Of a stretch of DNA of 64,000 bases, positions 34,039 through 43,153 are shown one piece after another. The stretch is from positions 30,998 to 94,997 of the forward strand of contig JAVBTX010000025.1 of the NCBI GenBank assembly GCA_031555935.1, written 5' to 3'. Source of the stretch: Roseburia_C sp031555935. Its GTDB lineage: Bacteria; Bacillota; Clostridia; Lachnospirales; Lachnospiraceae. The notes under the pieces are model-generated. The model was not told the DNA's origin. It made no database searches and saw nothing but the letters and a program-made list of their open reading frames with translations. The number at the start of each line of letters is the position of its first letter. The first letter of the stretch is position 1. The translations under genes were made by a program, and so were the position numbers.

Positions 34039-35313
34039 CTACGCTTCGTCTATTGCTTTGCCGATATCATTACGCATATATTTATTATCAAATGTTACCC
34101 ACTCCGTCGCTTTGTAGGCATTGGTTCTGGCTTCTTTTAAGTCAGCACCCTTCGCAGTTATGCCAAGTACACGACCACCATTTGTAACAATCTTACCCGC
34201 TTCATTTATTCCGGTTCCAGCATGGAAACAGTAATAGCCTTCCTGCTCATCAAAAGCATCAAGTCCGCTTATTTCTAAGCCCTTTTCATATGATACCGGA
34301 TATCCGTCAGATGCAAGTACCACACATACCGCGGCATTGTCTTCAAACTGCAAATCAATCTGGTCTAGGGTTCCATTCACACAAGCTTCCATCACATCGA
34401 TAATGTCATTTTTCATTCTTGGCAAGACAACCTGTGCTTCCGGGTCGCCAAATCTCGCATTGTACTCTAATACTTTTGGTCCTTCTTCTGTTAACATCAA
34501 GCCAAAGAAGATAATTCCTTTGAATTCTCTGCCTTCAGCCGCCAACGCATCAACGGTTGCTTGATAAACATATTTTTCACAGAACTCATCTACTTCTGCG
34601 GTATAGAATGGACTTGGTGAAAATGTCCCCATGCCGCCTGTGTTTAAGCCCTGGTCACCGTCTTTGGCCCGCTTGTGGTCCTGGGCACTAGACATAATTT
34701 TGATGGTCTTTCCATCGACAAAAGATAGTACCGATACTTCGCGGCCGGTCATAAATTCTTCTACGACCATGTTCTTGCCTGCTTCACCGAACTTCTTATC
34801 TTCCATAATTTCTTTTACTCCAGCAAGGGCTTCTTCTAAGGTATTACAGATTAACACACCTTTGCCAAGAGCTAGCCCATCGGCTTTTAAAACGATTGGC
34901 ATTTTTGCTGTCTGCAAATATTCGGCTGCCGCTTTTGGGTCACTGAAATTTTCATAAGCCGCGGTTGGTATCTTGTATTTTTTCATTAAGTCTTTGGAAA
35001 ATGCTTTGGAGCCTTCCAAAATAGCGGCATTTTTTCTTGGTCCAAATACCGTTAAACCAGCCGCCTCAAAAGGATCAACCACGCCGCCAACTAATGGGTC
35101 ATCCGGTCCGATAATGGTGAAATCAATTTCCTTTTCCTTCGCAAATGCAACTAGTTTATCAAATTCCATTACCTGAATTGGGACACATTCTGCAATCTGT
35201 TCAATACCAGCATTGCCTGGTGCACAATATATTTTATCGACACGGCTGCTCTTTGCCACACTTGCCGCAATCGCATGCTCTCTTCCGCCGCCTCCTACGA
35301 TTAATACTTTCAT
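34039..35313 (-). CDS. purD: Phosphoribosylamine-glycine ligase
   Basis: About 424 aa, an ATP-grasp enzyme joining glycine to phosphoribosylamine in purine synthesis. Visible: MKVLIVGGGGREHAIA, the IIGPDDPLVGGVVD segment, KADGLALGKGV, VEEFMTGREVSVLSF and LEYNARFGDPEAQ. The ATG at 35313 is preferred by homology; a start four codons upstream (35325) is possible because the GAGAAAGG ribosome site lies unusually far from the former. Last gene of the operon. Confidence 0.96.
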   Translation of the reverse strand: MKVLIVGGGGREHAIAASVAKSSRVDKIYCAPGNAGIEQIAECVPIQVMEFDKLVAFAKEKEIDFTIIGPDDPLVGGVVDPFEAAGLTVFGPRKNAAILEGSKAFSKDLMKKYKIPTAAYENFSDPKAAAEYLQTAKMPIVLKADGLALGKGVLICNTLEEALAGVKEIMEDKKFGEAGKNMVVEEFMTGREVSVLSFVDGKTIKIMSSAQDHKRAKDGDQGLNTGGMGTFSPSPFYTAEVDEFCEKYVYQATVDALAAEGREFKGIIFFGLMLTEEGPKVLEYNARFGDPEAQVVLPRMKNDIIDVMEACVNGTLDQIDLQFEDNAAVCVVLASDGYPVSYEKGLEISGLDAFDEQEGYYCFHAGTGINEAGKIVTNGGRVLGITAKGADLKEARTNAYKATEWVTFDNKYMRNDIGKAIDEA

Positions 35314-35316
35314 CTT

Positions 35317-35339
35317 AATAACCATACCTTTCTCACAAA
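35317..35339 (-). promoter_or_regulatory. Ribosome-binding leader of purD, shared with the yitT-like gene
   Basis: A 23-nt segment matching 13408-13430 at 22 positions. It includes GAGAAAGG and an ATGGTTATT that is in frame with purD here. A looser version precedes the transketolase N-subunit gene (near 61030). Confidence 0.5.
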
Positions 35340-35342
35340 CTG

Positions 35343-35966
35343 TTACTTTATCAATACCTTACCATCCGCCACAGATACTTTTCCATTTGCAATCAGATTT
35401 ATTGCTTCTGGAAGAATCACCCACTCGGCTTGCTCCATAACACGTCTCTGCAATATCTCGGCAGTGTCATTCTGCTCGATGCAAACTGCCTTTTGCAATA
35501 TAATCGGTCCGGTATCAGTTCCCTCATCAACGAAATGAACGGTTGCACCGGTAACCTTCACACCACGCTCTAATGCACCAACGTGTACCTTCAATCCATA
35601 GTATCCCGTTCCACAAAAAGACGGTATTAAGGATGGATGGATATTGATGATTCGATTCTGATATTTTTGAATCATCGCTTCCGGTATTACCACCAGAAAT
35701 CCCGCCAACACTACTAAATCTACCTGATAGAAATCTAATTTTTCTAAAAATGCCACGTTAAACTCGGCCCGACTGCTATAGTCCTTTGGTGAAATGCAAA
35801 GGCTATCAATACCAGCCCCTGCTGCGCGCTCTAACGCATAGGCATTTTGATTATTACTGATGACTACTTTTATCTCGGCATTGGTAATGTCACCGGCTTC
35901 TATTGCATCCATAATGGCTTGCAGGTTTGTTCCGCCGCCCGATACCAAAACTGCTATTTTCAGCAT
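35343..35966 (-). CDS. purN: Phosphoribosylglycinamide formyltransferase
   Basis: A 207-aa enzyme that formylates GAR with 10-formyl-tetrahydrofolate. Visible: VLVSGGGTNLQAIMDAIEAG, the catalytic region RIINIHPSLIPSF (Asn and His), and TVHFVDEGTDTGPIILQ with the catalytic Asp. It lies 36 bp after purM and 29 bp before purD. Confidence 0.96.
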   Translation of the reverse strand: MLKIAVLVSGGGTNLQAIMDAIEAGDITNAEIKVVISNNQNAYALERAAGAGIDSLCISPKDYSSRAEFNVAFLEKLDFYQVDLVVLAGFLVVIPEAMIQKYQNRIINIHPSLIPSFCGTGYYGLKVHVGALERGVKVTGATVHFVDEGTDTGPIILQKAVCIEQNDTAEILQRRVMEQAEWVILPEAINLIANGKVSVADGKVLIK

Positions 35967-36002
35967 TCGGTATGTCCCCCTCGCATTTGTTCGATGTAAT
36001 TC

Positions 36003-37028
36003 TTAAAGTAATGTAACTCCCTTTTCACCATCTTCTACTTTACCAACTACATATGGTGTATCGCCGGCTGCTTTGATTGCTTCCATTGCTTTATCTACAT
36101 TTTCTGGAGCTACTGCTAAAATCATGCCCAATCCCATATTATAGGTATTGTACATCATTTCTTCAGCCACTTGTCCCTCTCTTGCCATCATTTTAAAGAT
36201 TGCTGGGATTTCATAGCTGTTTTTCTCAACAATTGCATGTTTTCCTGCTGGCAGCATTCTTGGAATGTTTTCATAGAAACCACCACCGGTAATGTGGCTG
36301 CATGCTTTGATGGTCACACCAGCGTCTTTGATCGCGCGAAGTGCTTTGACATATATTTTGGTTGGTGCGATTAATGCTTCACCTAAGGTTTTTCCTAATT
36401 CTTCATGATAGGTTGTTAATGTTTCTTTGTCCATATTGAAGATTTTACGAACTAGTGAAAATCCGTTGGAATGTACACCAGAGCTTGCCATACCAATTAA
36501 CACGTCGCCGGCTGCTAAATCTTTGCCGGTAATGATGTCTTTTTCATCAACAACACCTACGGCAAATCCGGCCAAGTCATATTCATCTTCTGGATAAAAG
36601 CCTGGCATCTCCGCTGTCTCACCACCAATTAAGGCTGCATCAGACTGTTTACATCCGTCTGCCACACCGCTTACGATGGTCGCAATTTTCTCTGGGAAGT
36701 TCTTTCCACATGCGATATAGTCTAAGAAAAATAATGGTTCACCGCCGGCACAAGCAATATCATTGACACACATTGCGACGCAGTCAATACCGATGGTATC
36801 GTGCTTATCTAATAGAAAAGCCAGTTTCAATTTGGTTCCGACACCGTCTGTACCAGATACTAATGTTGGTTTTTCCATATCTTTGAATTTGGTCATGGAA
36901 AATGCTCCGGAAAATCCGCCAAGGTTGGTTAGTACCTCTGGGCGCATGGTACCTTTTACATGTTCTTTCATTAATTCTACGGATTTGTATCCGGCCTCAA
37001 TATCTACTCCTGCGTTCTTGTAATCCAT
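36003..37028 (-). CDS. purM: Phosphoribosylformylglycinamidine cyclo-ligase
   Basis: A 341-aa enzyme closing the imidazole ring to give AIR. Visible: MDYKNAGVDIEAGYKSVELM, TDGVGTKLKLAF, GIDCVAMCVNDIACAGGEPLFFLDY and HITGGGFYENIPRML. First gene of the purM-purN-purD operon. The leader is only about 50 nt long, and no purine riboswitch fold was recognised in it. Confidence 0.97.
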   Translation of the reverse strand: MDYKNAGVDIEAGYKSVELMKEHVKGTMRPEVLTNLGGFSGAFSMTKFKDMEKPTLVSGTDGVGTKLKLAFLLDKHDTIGIDCVAMCVNDIACAGGEPLFFLDYIACGKNFPEKIATIVSGVADGCKQSDAALIGGETAEMPGFYPEDEYDLAGFAVGVVDEKDIITGKDLAAGDVLIGMASSGVHSNGFSLVRKIFNMDKETLTTYHEELGKTLGEALIAPTKIYVKALRAIKDAGVTIKACSHITGGGFYENIPRMLPAGKHAIVEKNSYEIPAIFKMMAREGQVAEEMMYNTYNMGLGMILAVAPENVDKAMEAIKAAGDTPYVVGKVEDGEKGVTLL

Positions 37029-37088
37029 TACATTTCCTCCTAATTTGTTAATGACAAATTTTTAAAATTGGCTGTCGCCGTCAGATTC

Positions 37089-37118
37089 ATTGTACCTTGA
37101 TTCGAGTGGAAATGCCAA
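37089..37118 (-). promoter_or_regulatory. Promoter of the purMND operon
   Basis: Minus strand TTGGCA (37118-37113), 18-bp spacer, TACAAT (37094-37089). Confidence 0.6.
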
Positions 37119-37196
37119 TTATATATAGTAATATTTGTTATTAGTTTTACTTATTAATAAGTTTCATTCTTGAGGTGAACTTATAATTAAGATGAT

Positions 37197-37225
37197 TTGA
37201 CAATTTTATTTCTTTTTTCTATAAT
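37197..37225 (+). promoter_or_regulatory. Promoter of the AEC transporter gene
   Basis: TTGACA (37197-37202), a 17-bp T-rich spacer and TATAAT (37220-37225): a full consensus sigma-A promoter 31 nt before the ATG. Confidence 0.85.
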
Positions 37226-37255
37226 GCAACTATTGCAATAGGAAAGGATGTTTTC

Positions 37256-38191
37256 ATGGATTCTTCTGTTATTTTAAACCAAATGATTATTTTGTTTCTG
37301 ATGATGTTGATTGGCCTCATTCTCTTTAAACTAGATATTATGAATGCTGAATTTAACAAACGTCTGACTAAAATTCTGCTAAATGTCACCGTGCCAAGTT
37401 TAATTCTGCACTCTGTTTTAGCGCAGACTGGTGAACGAGACACTTCTGCGGTTATTACTATTTTTGTTGTTACTTTGATTACATATCTGATACTGCCGCT
37501 GATTGCGTTTGCACTGCTGTGGATATTTCGGGTTCCGCCACAAGACCGTGGCATTTACATGGTCATGACAGTATATTCTAATGTTGGTTTTATGGGCTTT
37601 CCGGTTATTCAGGCGTTGCTTGGTTCAACTGCTGTTTTTTATGCCGCGATTTTCAACATTGTCTTTAATCTTTCTATTTACAGCATTGGTGTAATAATGA
37701 TGCACAAATTTTCCGCTTCCGGAGACGAAAAGACAACTATGAATTTAAAAAAGCTGCTCAACCCGGGGATTCTGTTTTCTCTGTTGTCAGTGATTGTTTA
37801 CTTTCTAAATGTCGATGCCCCTTTTGTCATCGTTGAAACCGTCGGCTATATCGGTTCACTGACAGTTCCACTGGCAATGATGATTGTTGGTGCTACTTTA
37901 GCCAACATGAAATTGAAAGAATTATTTGAAGACCTACGCATTTACCCTTACGCCCTCGTGCGACAGTTGGTTCTGCCACTGCTCTACTTTGGGGTTCTCA
38001 AGTTAACCGTCAAAGACTCGTTTGTCCTTGGCATTTTGGCTGTTTTACTAATGATGCCGGTTGCCAATACCGCCGTACTCTATGCCAATGAATATCACGG
38101 CAATGAAAAATTAGCAGCTAAGGTCGTATTTCTAACAACTCTTTTATCAGTTGTAACTATACCGCTGTTGGTGTATATTTGTTTTAAATAA
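37256..38191 (+). CDS. AEC-family (auxin efflux carrier-like) transporter
   Basis: A 311-aa membrane protein with about ten spans (MDSSVILNQMIILFLMMLIGLILFKLDIM, TVYSNVGFMGFPVIQALLG, VPLAMMIVGATLANMKLKEL), the two-half AEC layout. It shares the fold but not close sequence with the AEC gene at 15.7 kb. It is the first gene of a rightward cluster with a nitroreductase-like gene, with which its stop codon is only 17 bp from the next ATG. The substrate (organic acid or similar) is unknown. Confidence 0.87.
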   Translation: MDSSVILNQMIILFLMMLIGLILFKLDIMNAEFNKRLTKILLNVTVPSLILHSVLAQTGERDTSAVITIFVVTLITYLILPLIAFALLWIFRVPPQDRGIYMVMTVYSNVGFMGFPVIQALLGSTAVFYAAIFNIVFNLSIYSIGVIMMHKFSASGDEKTTMNLKKLLNPGILFSLLSVIVYFLNVDAPFVIVETVGYIGSLTVPLAMMIVGATLANMKLKELFEDLRIYPYALVRQLVLPLLYFGVLKLTVKDSFVLGILAVLLMMPVANTAVLYANEYHGNEKLAAKVVFLTTLLSVVTIPLLVYICFK

Positions 38192-38208
38192 TGAAGGAGG
38201 ATTTATCG

Positions 38209-38877
38209 ATGACCATTCAAGAAGCTATTTACGAAAGACATTCCGTCAGAGCCTTTACGGAACGAAAGATTGATGAACAAACAAGAAATGAACTGGCAAA
38301 TGTCATTGCGAAATGTAATCAGGATAGCGGACTTCATATTCAAGTCTGTTATGATGAGCCAAAGGCTTTTGACCACTTTCTTGCTCACTATGGTAATTTT
38401 GCTAATGCCAATAACTACATTGCAATTGTTGGCAAGAAAGCCGATGGAACTGCTGAAAAATGTGGTTACTACGGTGAAAAAATTGTTTTGGCGGCGCAGC
38501 AGCTAGGCTTAAATTCATGCTGGGTCGGCGGTACTTACAGCAAAGGAAAATGTTCCTGCCAAATTGACAGCGGTGAAAAACTATACATCATTATTGCGAT
38601 TGGATATGGCCAAACTCAGGGTACACTTCACAAAGGAAAATCCCTCACCGATGTCGTTCCCGATGCTGCAAATATGCCGGATTGGTTTAAAAATGGCGTT
38701 GAATTTGCTCTGCTCGCACCGACTGCTGTTAACCAGCAAAAGTTCAAATTTTCCTTAGCAACTGGCAATAAGGTTACTGCCAAAGCTGGTCTTGGTCCGT
38801 TTGCCAAATTAGACCTTGGTATTGTGAAATATCATTTTGAAATTGGGGCCGGCGATGCCAATTGGGATTGGGCCTGA
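38209..38877 (+). CDS. Nitroreductase-family FMN protein
   Basis: A 222-aa protein starting MTIQEAIYERHSVRAFTERKID, the nitroreductase N-terminus that binds FMN phosphate through ERHSVR. Further motifs: AAQQLGLNSCWVGG and FALLAPTAVNQQKFKF. It has a two-part layout similar to the putative TM-nitroreductase subgroup. The ATG at 38209 follows AAGGAGG by 8 nt. The natural electron acceptor is unknown. Cotranscribed with the AEC transporter. Confidence 0.88.
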   Translation: MTIQEAIYERHSVRAFTERKIDEQTRNELANVIAKCNQDSGLHIQVCYDEPKAFDHFLAHYGNFANANNYIAIVGKKADGTAEKCGYYGEKIVLAAQQLGLNSCWVGGTYSKGKCSCQIDSGEKLYIIIAIGYGQTQGTLHKGKSLTDVVPDAANMPDWFKNGVEFALLAPTAVNQQKFKFSLATGNKVTAKAGLGPFAKLDLGIVKYHFEIGAGDANWDWA

Positions 38878-38911
38878 TTTATAGATTAAGTGAAAAGAAA
38901 AGAGGATTATC

Positions 38912-39622
38912 ATGAAAAAGAAATTATTGTTACTAACCACCATACTTGTGCTAACTATCTCCGGCTGTGCAGCAAATTCCAATAGCAACAAATCGGACGC
39001 TCCGGCGGACACAACTGCTGTGGACACTGAGACTGAAGCAGCTACCCTACCGACAGAAACCGAAGAAACCGCTCAAGGTGCTGATGCTCTGAGCGCCGAA
39101 GCAATTTCATGGAATACTGAAAGTTCCCTGGGTGTATGGTCTTTGAATATTACCGCTTGGGAGTTTACGGATTATATCAGCGAAAGCGAATATTATGGAT
39201 TTGAGGCGGAAGAAGGACAGCAGTTTATTACATTTGATATTACCGCGGTAAATACCGGTGATGTGGCAAAAAGTTTTTTGCCAAGCTATGGTACTGTGAA
39301 TGATATTATGTCCACGTTATATATTGACGATGCTGAATATACCCCAACCCGGTTGTTAGGTTATGCTTTGACGGTTCATGATAAAACCGTTGAGCCTGGA
39401 GAAACTTTTTCAGGAAAGCTTGTCTTTCAGGTTATTGGCACTGGGGATGCGGCAGAAGCTAATACTGAGGAACCAGTTGAAGCTACGACTGAAGAACCGA
39501 TTGATGCTACGACTGAGACACCAACGGAAAGCACTCCTGAAACCGCTGGCGAAGCGACACAAACGATTATTTTAGTCTTTGATGCTGCTGGCGAAAAAGT
39601 TGTCTTTGATACAGCGCGATAA
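38912..39622 (+). CDS. Lipoprotein with DUF4352-like domain and Thr/Glu-rich segments
   Basis: 236 aa. The signal peptide ends in lipobox ISGC (Cys19). An acidic Thr/Ala-rich linker (about 24-62) is followed by a beta-rich domain (about 68-185; SSLGVWSLNITAWEFTDYI, GQQFITFDITAVNTGD) like the telokin/DUF4352 family of extracellular lipoproteins, then a repeat-like stretch of EEPVEATTEEPIDATTE type, which interrupts the last beta segment (QTIILVFDAAGEKVVF). Role unknown. The gene lies 34 bp after the nitroreductase-like gene. Confidence 0.75.
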   Translation: MKKKLLLLTTILVLTISGCAANSNSNKSDAPADTTAVDTETEAATLPTETEETAQGADALSAEAISWNTESSLGVWSLNITAWEFTDYISESEYYGFEAEEGQQFITFDITAVNTGDVAKSFLPSYGTVNDIMSTLYIDDAEYTPTRLLGYALTVHDKTVEPGETFSGKLVFQVIGTGDAAEANTEEPVEATTEEPIDATTETPTESTPETAGEATQTIILVFDAAGEKVVFDTAR

Positions 39623-39628
39623 TAACTA

Positions 39629-39675
39629 TAGGCAGATGCCTCTGAATTTATATATCTCAGTATAGCATCTGCCTA
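39629..39675 (+). terminator. Terminator after the lipoprotein gene
   Basis: An 11-bp perfect stem (39629-39639 with 39665-39675), 25-nt loop. It lies between convergent genes and also serves the end of the beta-phosphoglucomutase transcript. Confidence 0.75.
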
Positions 39676-39700
39676 AAAATATTTGTATAAAATACTTTAT

Positions 39701-40342
39701 CTAAAAGATTTCCAACAAATCTTCAAACTCATCTAATTTATACGTCACGTGGTCATGCTTTCTCGCCTCACCTAATCCCGCACTGTGGAATCCACCGCGA
39801 TAAGCCGCCTCAATCCCCGCCTCGGCATCTTCAATGACGAGACAATGTTCTGGTTTCTCACCGATAAACTCTGCCGCCTTGATAAACACCTCAGGGTCTG
39901 GTTTGGAATGAACGATATTGGTGCCATCGCTGATTGCATCAAAAAAGCCTTTTAGTCCAATCTGTCCTAAAATTGTTCGTGTATTTTTGCTGGAAGAACC
40001 AATCGCCAATTTCAGCCCTCGGCTACGAAGCGCCTCCAATGTGGTTTTCACTGAATCTGGTAAATCCTTCGTTGTCATTTGCGTTAACAGTTCCCGATAA
40101 GTCTCATTTTTCTCTTCGGCAAATCCTACCTTTTCTTCCGGTGTATACTGTTTTTCACTGCGTTCCAAAATAATCTCCAGACTTTCCATCCGGCTAACCC
40201 CGCGGAGACGATTGTTGATTTCTTCGTCAAAGTAAATGCCAAGCCGGTCTGCCAGCTTTTTCCAAGCCTGATAATGGTAATTATCAGTAAAACAAATTAC
40301 GCCGTCTAAATCAAATATAATTGCATGATACATATTTTCCAT
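39701..40342 (-). CDS. pgmB: Beta-phosphoglucomutase (HAD family)
   Basis: 213 aa. The HAD nucleophile motif IIFDLDGVICFTDNYHYQAWKKLA, the RLRGVSRMESLEIIL cap region, KLAIGSSSKNT and VIEDAEAGIEAAYRGG follow beta-phosphoglucomutase closely. It converts beta-glucose-1-phosphate to glucose-6-phosphate. It is the last gene of the ABC-GH3-GH78 operon, 14 bp after GH78. Its presence implies that some enzyme makes beta-glucose-1-phosphate; no GH65 or GH94 phosphorylase is nearby, which draws attention to the GH3 gene. Confidence 0.88.
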   Translation of the reverse strand: MENMYHAIIFDLDGVICFTDNYHYQAWKKLADRLGIYFDEEINNRLRGVSRMESLEIILERSEKQYTPEEKVGFAEEKNETYRELLTQMTTKDLPDSVKTTLEALRSRGLKLAIGSSSKNTRTILGQIGLKGFFDAISDGTNIVHSKPDPEVFIKAAEFIGEKPEHCLVIEDAEAGIEAAYRGGFHSAGLGEARKHDHVTYKLDEFEDLLEIF

Positions 40343-40356
40343 AACCTTTACCTTTC

Positions 40357-43131
40357 TTAGTTTTTAAGCTGCAAAAGCTGCTCTGCCGCTGTTTGTACCA
40401 TCTGCGGATTGAATCCCAGAAAGAACATCACCTTAAGTTCCTCTAGACTCATGCTCATGCTTTCCACATCGTTGCCTGCAATCATGCCGGCAGCAATTGG
40501 AAGGTCTTTTTCCAGAATCTTCATCGCTTCCACATCATCCTTCATCTCTTCTAAGCGGGATGTCATTTGATATTTCTGTCGATAATTCCGATTTGGCATG
40601 TAGGTTTCTTCATAGATGCCAGCATTTACATTCACCATTTTTCCATCCGTTCCCGGCAGCACGATTGCTGCACTGCATCCAAATGGGACCTCCACATGAA
40701 TGGTTACTGTACCATCCTGATGAACCGTCCATGCTGATACATAGGTGCCGCTGATAGAATCATAGCTAAATCGTACCTTGTTTAACCTTGAATTAATCTG
40801 CGGTGCAATTCTGACCTTTTTAAAACCAGGCTGGGTAGTGGAAATACCGGCAATATAACGGTAAACATATTCCATTACCGAACCATATGCATAGTGATTT
40901 AAAGAATTCATATTTGTTCCGCTGATACTTCCATCATCCAAAACGGAGTTCCAGCGTTCCCAAATCGTTGTTGCGCCTAAGCCAATACAATGCATCCAGC
41001 CCGGAAAACCTTCCTGGAACAAAATATAGCTGGCCAGCTCCTCCATTCCATGTTCCGCCATTACCTGACACATCATCGTAGCACCGACAAACCCGCCTTT
41101 AATTTTATAGCAGTCCTTTTTCAGCCGTACTTTGAAGCCATCAATAATCTTTATTTTATCAAGATAAATACCAAAATTCAATGCCAGTAAATAACCAGTC
41201 TGCGTGTCAATCGTTAGTCTTCCGCTTGGTGAATAATATTCGTGCAGAATCGCCTGATAAATCTTATCCGCTTTTTCCAGATAATACTTGGCATCGTCTG
41301 GATGCCCAATAATTTCTGCCGCTTCTGCCAATTTTTTTACCGACGCGTAATAATAAACCGATGCAACAAAATGATCATCTGTTCCGCCCTTCATACTCTG
41401 TGGTGTGATACCATCCTGAGCCAGCCAGTCACCAAAATGAAAACCAAAGTTCCATAAATGATGTTCGCCATGCTCTTTATCGCCCCGAATAATAAATTCG
41501 ACCCAGTCCTTCATCAACGGATAGTAATCCGCCAATTCTTCTTTATCACCATAATAATCATAAAGAGTCATCGGCACAAAGGTTGCCACATCGCCCCAGA
41601 CACTGCTGCCGCCCGGCATTGGGCTATTGTTCGGCAGGTAATTTGGAATTGCACCTTCCAGCTTTTGCTGCTCTAGTCTAAGGTCATTTAAAAATTTGCG
41701 GTAGAATGCTCTGGTATCCATCTGAAAGGAAGCGGTTGGCGAAAATACTTGTGCATCTCCGGTCCAGCCCAGCCGCTCATCACGCTGCGGACAGTCCGTC
41801 GGCATATCCAGAAAATTTGACTTTTGTCCCCAAAGGGTATTTTGATATAAACGCTCTAGTTTTTCATTGGAACATTGGAAGTGAGTCGTCGGAGCCAAAT
41901 CCGAATAGACGACCTGCCCTTTGAAATCCTGTGTGCGCAGCTCTCCACTCCATCCCGTCACCCGAACATATCGAAATCCAAAGTACGTAAAATGCGGTCT
42001 GACCCATTCAGCAGTTCCGTCTGATACATAGGTAAATCTTGATTTTGCGGTGCGGTAATTCTCATTATAAAAATTGCCCTTTTGCATAATCTCGCCAAAA
42101 TCTAAAACTACTGTTGTTCCCTTTGGCAAATCAGCATAAAAAGATAGGTATCCGGCAAAATTCTGGCCCATATCAAGCACGGTCTCACCGGCTGGTGTTT
42201 TGATAATTTCTTTTACTGGTAATTCTTCCTTGACTACTACCGGCAGACTATAACGTGAGGTCAGCTTGCTTTTATCAAACTCCCAGTTCGACGTTGCATC
42301 ACATTTGACAACTGGTTTCGATTGATTTTCCCGCGTTTCCCAATATGTTTTATCAATTGTCTCTCCATCATAGATATCGCTGAAGATAATGTTACTGCCG
42401 CGGTATTTCCACGTTTCATCGGTTTTTACAATTTCCTTGGTGCCATCCTCATAACGAATATGAAGCTCCGCAATGGTACCAAACCGATTGCCATAATATG
42501 CTGCGTCACCATCATATCCCAAACGCCCTTTGTACCAGCCATTGCCGGTTATAATTTCTAGTTGGTTCTGCGGTTCAATGTCGGAAGTGACATCATAAGT
42601 CTGATACTGTACTTTCTGATTATAGTCATTGCAAAATGGCGCTAATAAATCATTGCCAATTTTTTCACCATTGAGGTAGGCTTCATAGAGTCCAAGCCCC
42701 GTAACATAGATTCTCGCCCATGTCACCTTCTTTGCCGCCACAAATTCTTTATAGAAACTAGGGTGAATGGTATCTTCGGGTTCAGCTGTACCAATAAAAT
42801 CAGCAGTCCATTCCGTTTCCATCTTACTGGTTTCAAAATAGCAGACTTCGCTAATCGCATAATCGCCGCCGTCTCCCCATACCTCAACCGTATAATAGTA
42901 TCTGGTATAAGGCATCAGCTCTAGCTCTATCACGGTTCCAATTGATGCAAGATGTTCCCCTTGTAAGATATAGATCGTTTCCAGCATATCTTCCCGTAAT
43001 GAGCACTGAATGCGGGCTTTTTTCTGGGCCTTATCTTTTGTTTCCGTAACTTTCCATGAGCATTTCACCCGCGGATAATCAAATCCAACTGGATTTTTGA
43101 TGCCATTGATTTTCACGTTATCGATTCTCAT
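40357..43131 (-). CDS. Alpha-L-rhamnosidase (GH78)
   Basis: About 924 aa, no signal peptide, so intracellular. It begins MRIDNVKINGIKNPVGFD, as GH78 enzymes do, then beta-sandwich domains (about 1-330), a Bac_rhamnosid region, and the (alpha/alpha)6 catalytic barrel with CPQRDERLGWTGDAQ, which carries acidic residues of the active site. It removes terminal rhamnose from glycosides. The start at the ATG at 43131 is chosen over an upstream Met that would overlap the GH3 gene. An unusual C-terminal tail of about 60 residues (EMKDDVEAMKILEKD) follows the last beta domain. Confidence 0.9.
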   Translation of the reverse strand: MRIDNVKINGIKNPVGFDYPRVKCSWKVTETKDKAQKKARIQCSLREDMLETIYILQGEHLASIGTVIELELMPYTRYYYTVEVWGDGGDYAISEVCYFETSKMETEWTADFIGTAEPEDTIHPSFYKEFVAAKKVTWARIYVTGLGLYEAYLNGEKIGNDLLAPFCNDYNQKVQYQTYDVTSDIEPQNQLEIITGNGWYKGRLGYDGDAAYYGNRFGTIAELHIRYEDGTKEIVKTDETWKYRGSNIIFSDIYDGETIDKTYWETRENQSKPVVKCDATSNWEFDKSKLTSRYSLPVVVKEELPVKEIIKTPAGETVLDMGQNFAGYLSFYADLPKGTTVVLDFGEIMQKGNFYNENYRTAKSRFTYVSDGTAEWVRPHFTYFGFRYVRVTGWSGELRTQDFKGQVVYSDLAPTTHFQCSNEKLERLYQNTLWGQKSNFLDMPTDCPQRDERLGWTGDAQVFSPTASFQMDTRAFYRKFLNDLRLEQQKLEGAIPNYLPNNSPMPGGSSVWGDVATFVPMTLYDYYGDKEELADYYPLMKDWVEFIIRGDKEHGEHHLWNFGFHFGDWLAQDGITPQSMKGGTDDHFVASVYYYASVKKLAEAAEIIGHPDDAKYYLEKADKIYQAILHEYYSPSGRLTIDTQTGYLLALNFGIYLDKIKIIDGFKVRLKKDCYKIKGGFVGATMMCQVMAEHGMEELASYILFQEGFPGWMHCIGLGATTIWERWNSVLDDGSISGTNMNSLNHYAYGSVMEYVYRYIAGISTTQPGFKKVRIAPQINSRLNKVRFSYDSISGTYVSAWTVHQDGTVTIHVEVPFGCSAAIVLPGTDGKMVNVNAGIYEETYMPNRNYRQKYQMTSRLEEMKDDVEAMKILEKDLPIAAGMIAGNDVESMSMSLEELKVMFFLGFNPQMVQTAAEQLLQLKN

Positions 43132-43153
43132 TTTCAACCTACCCTTCGTCTGA

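Noticed and set aside
37029..37118. Purine riboswitch in front of purM
   Set aside because: The leader is only about 50 nt and no aptamer-like pairing was recognised.
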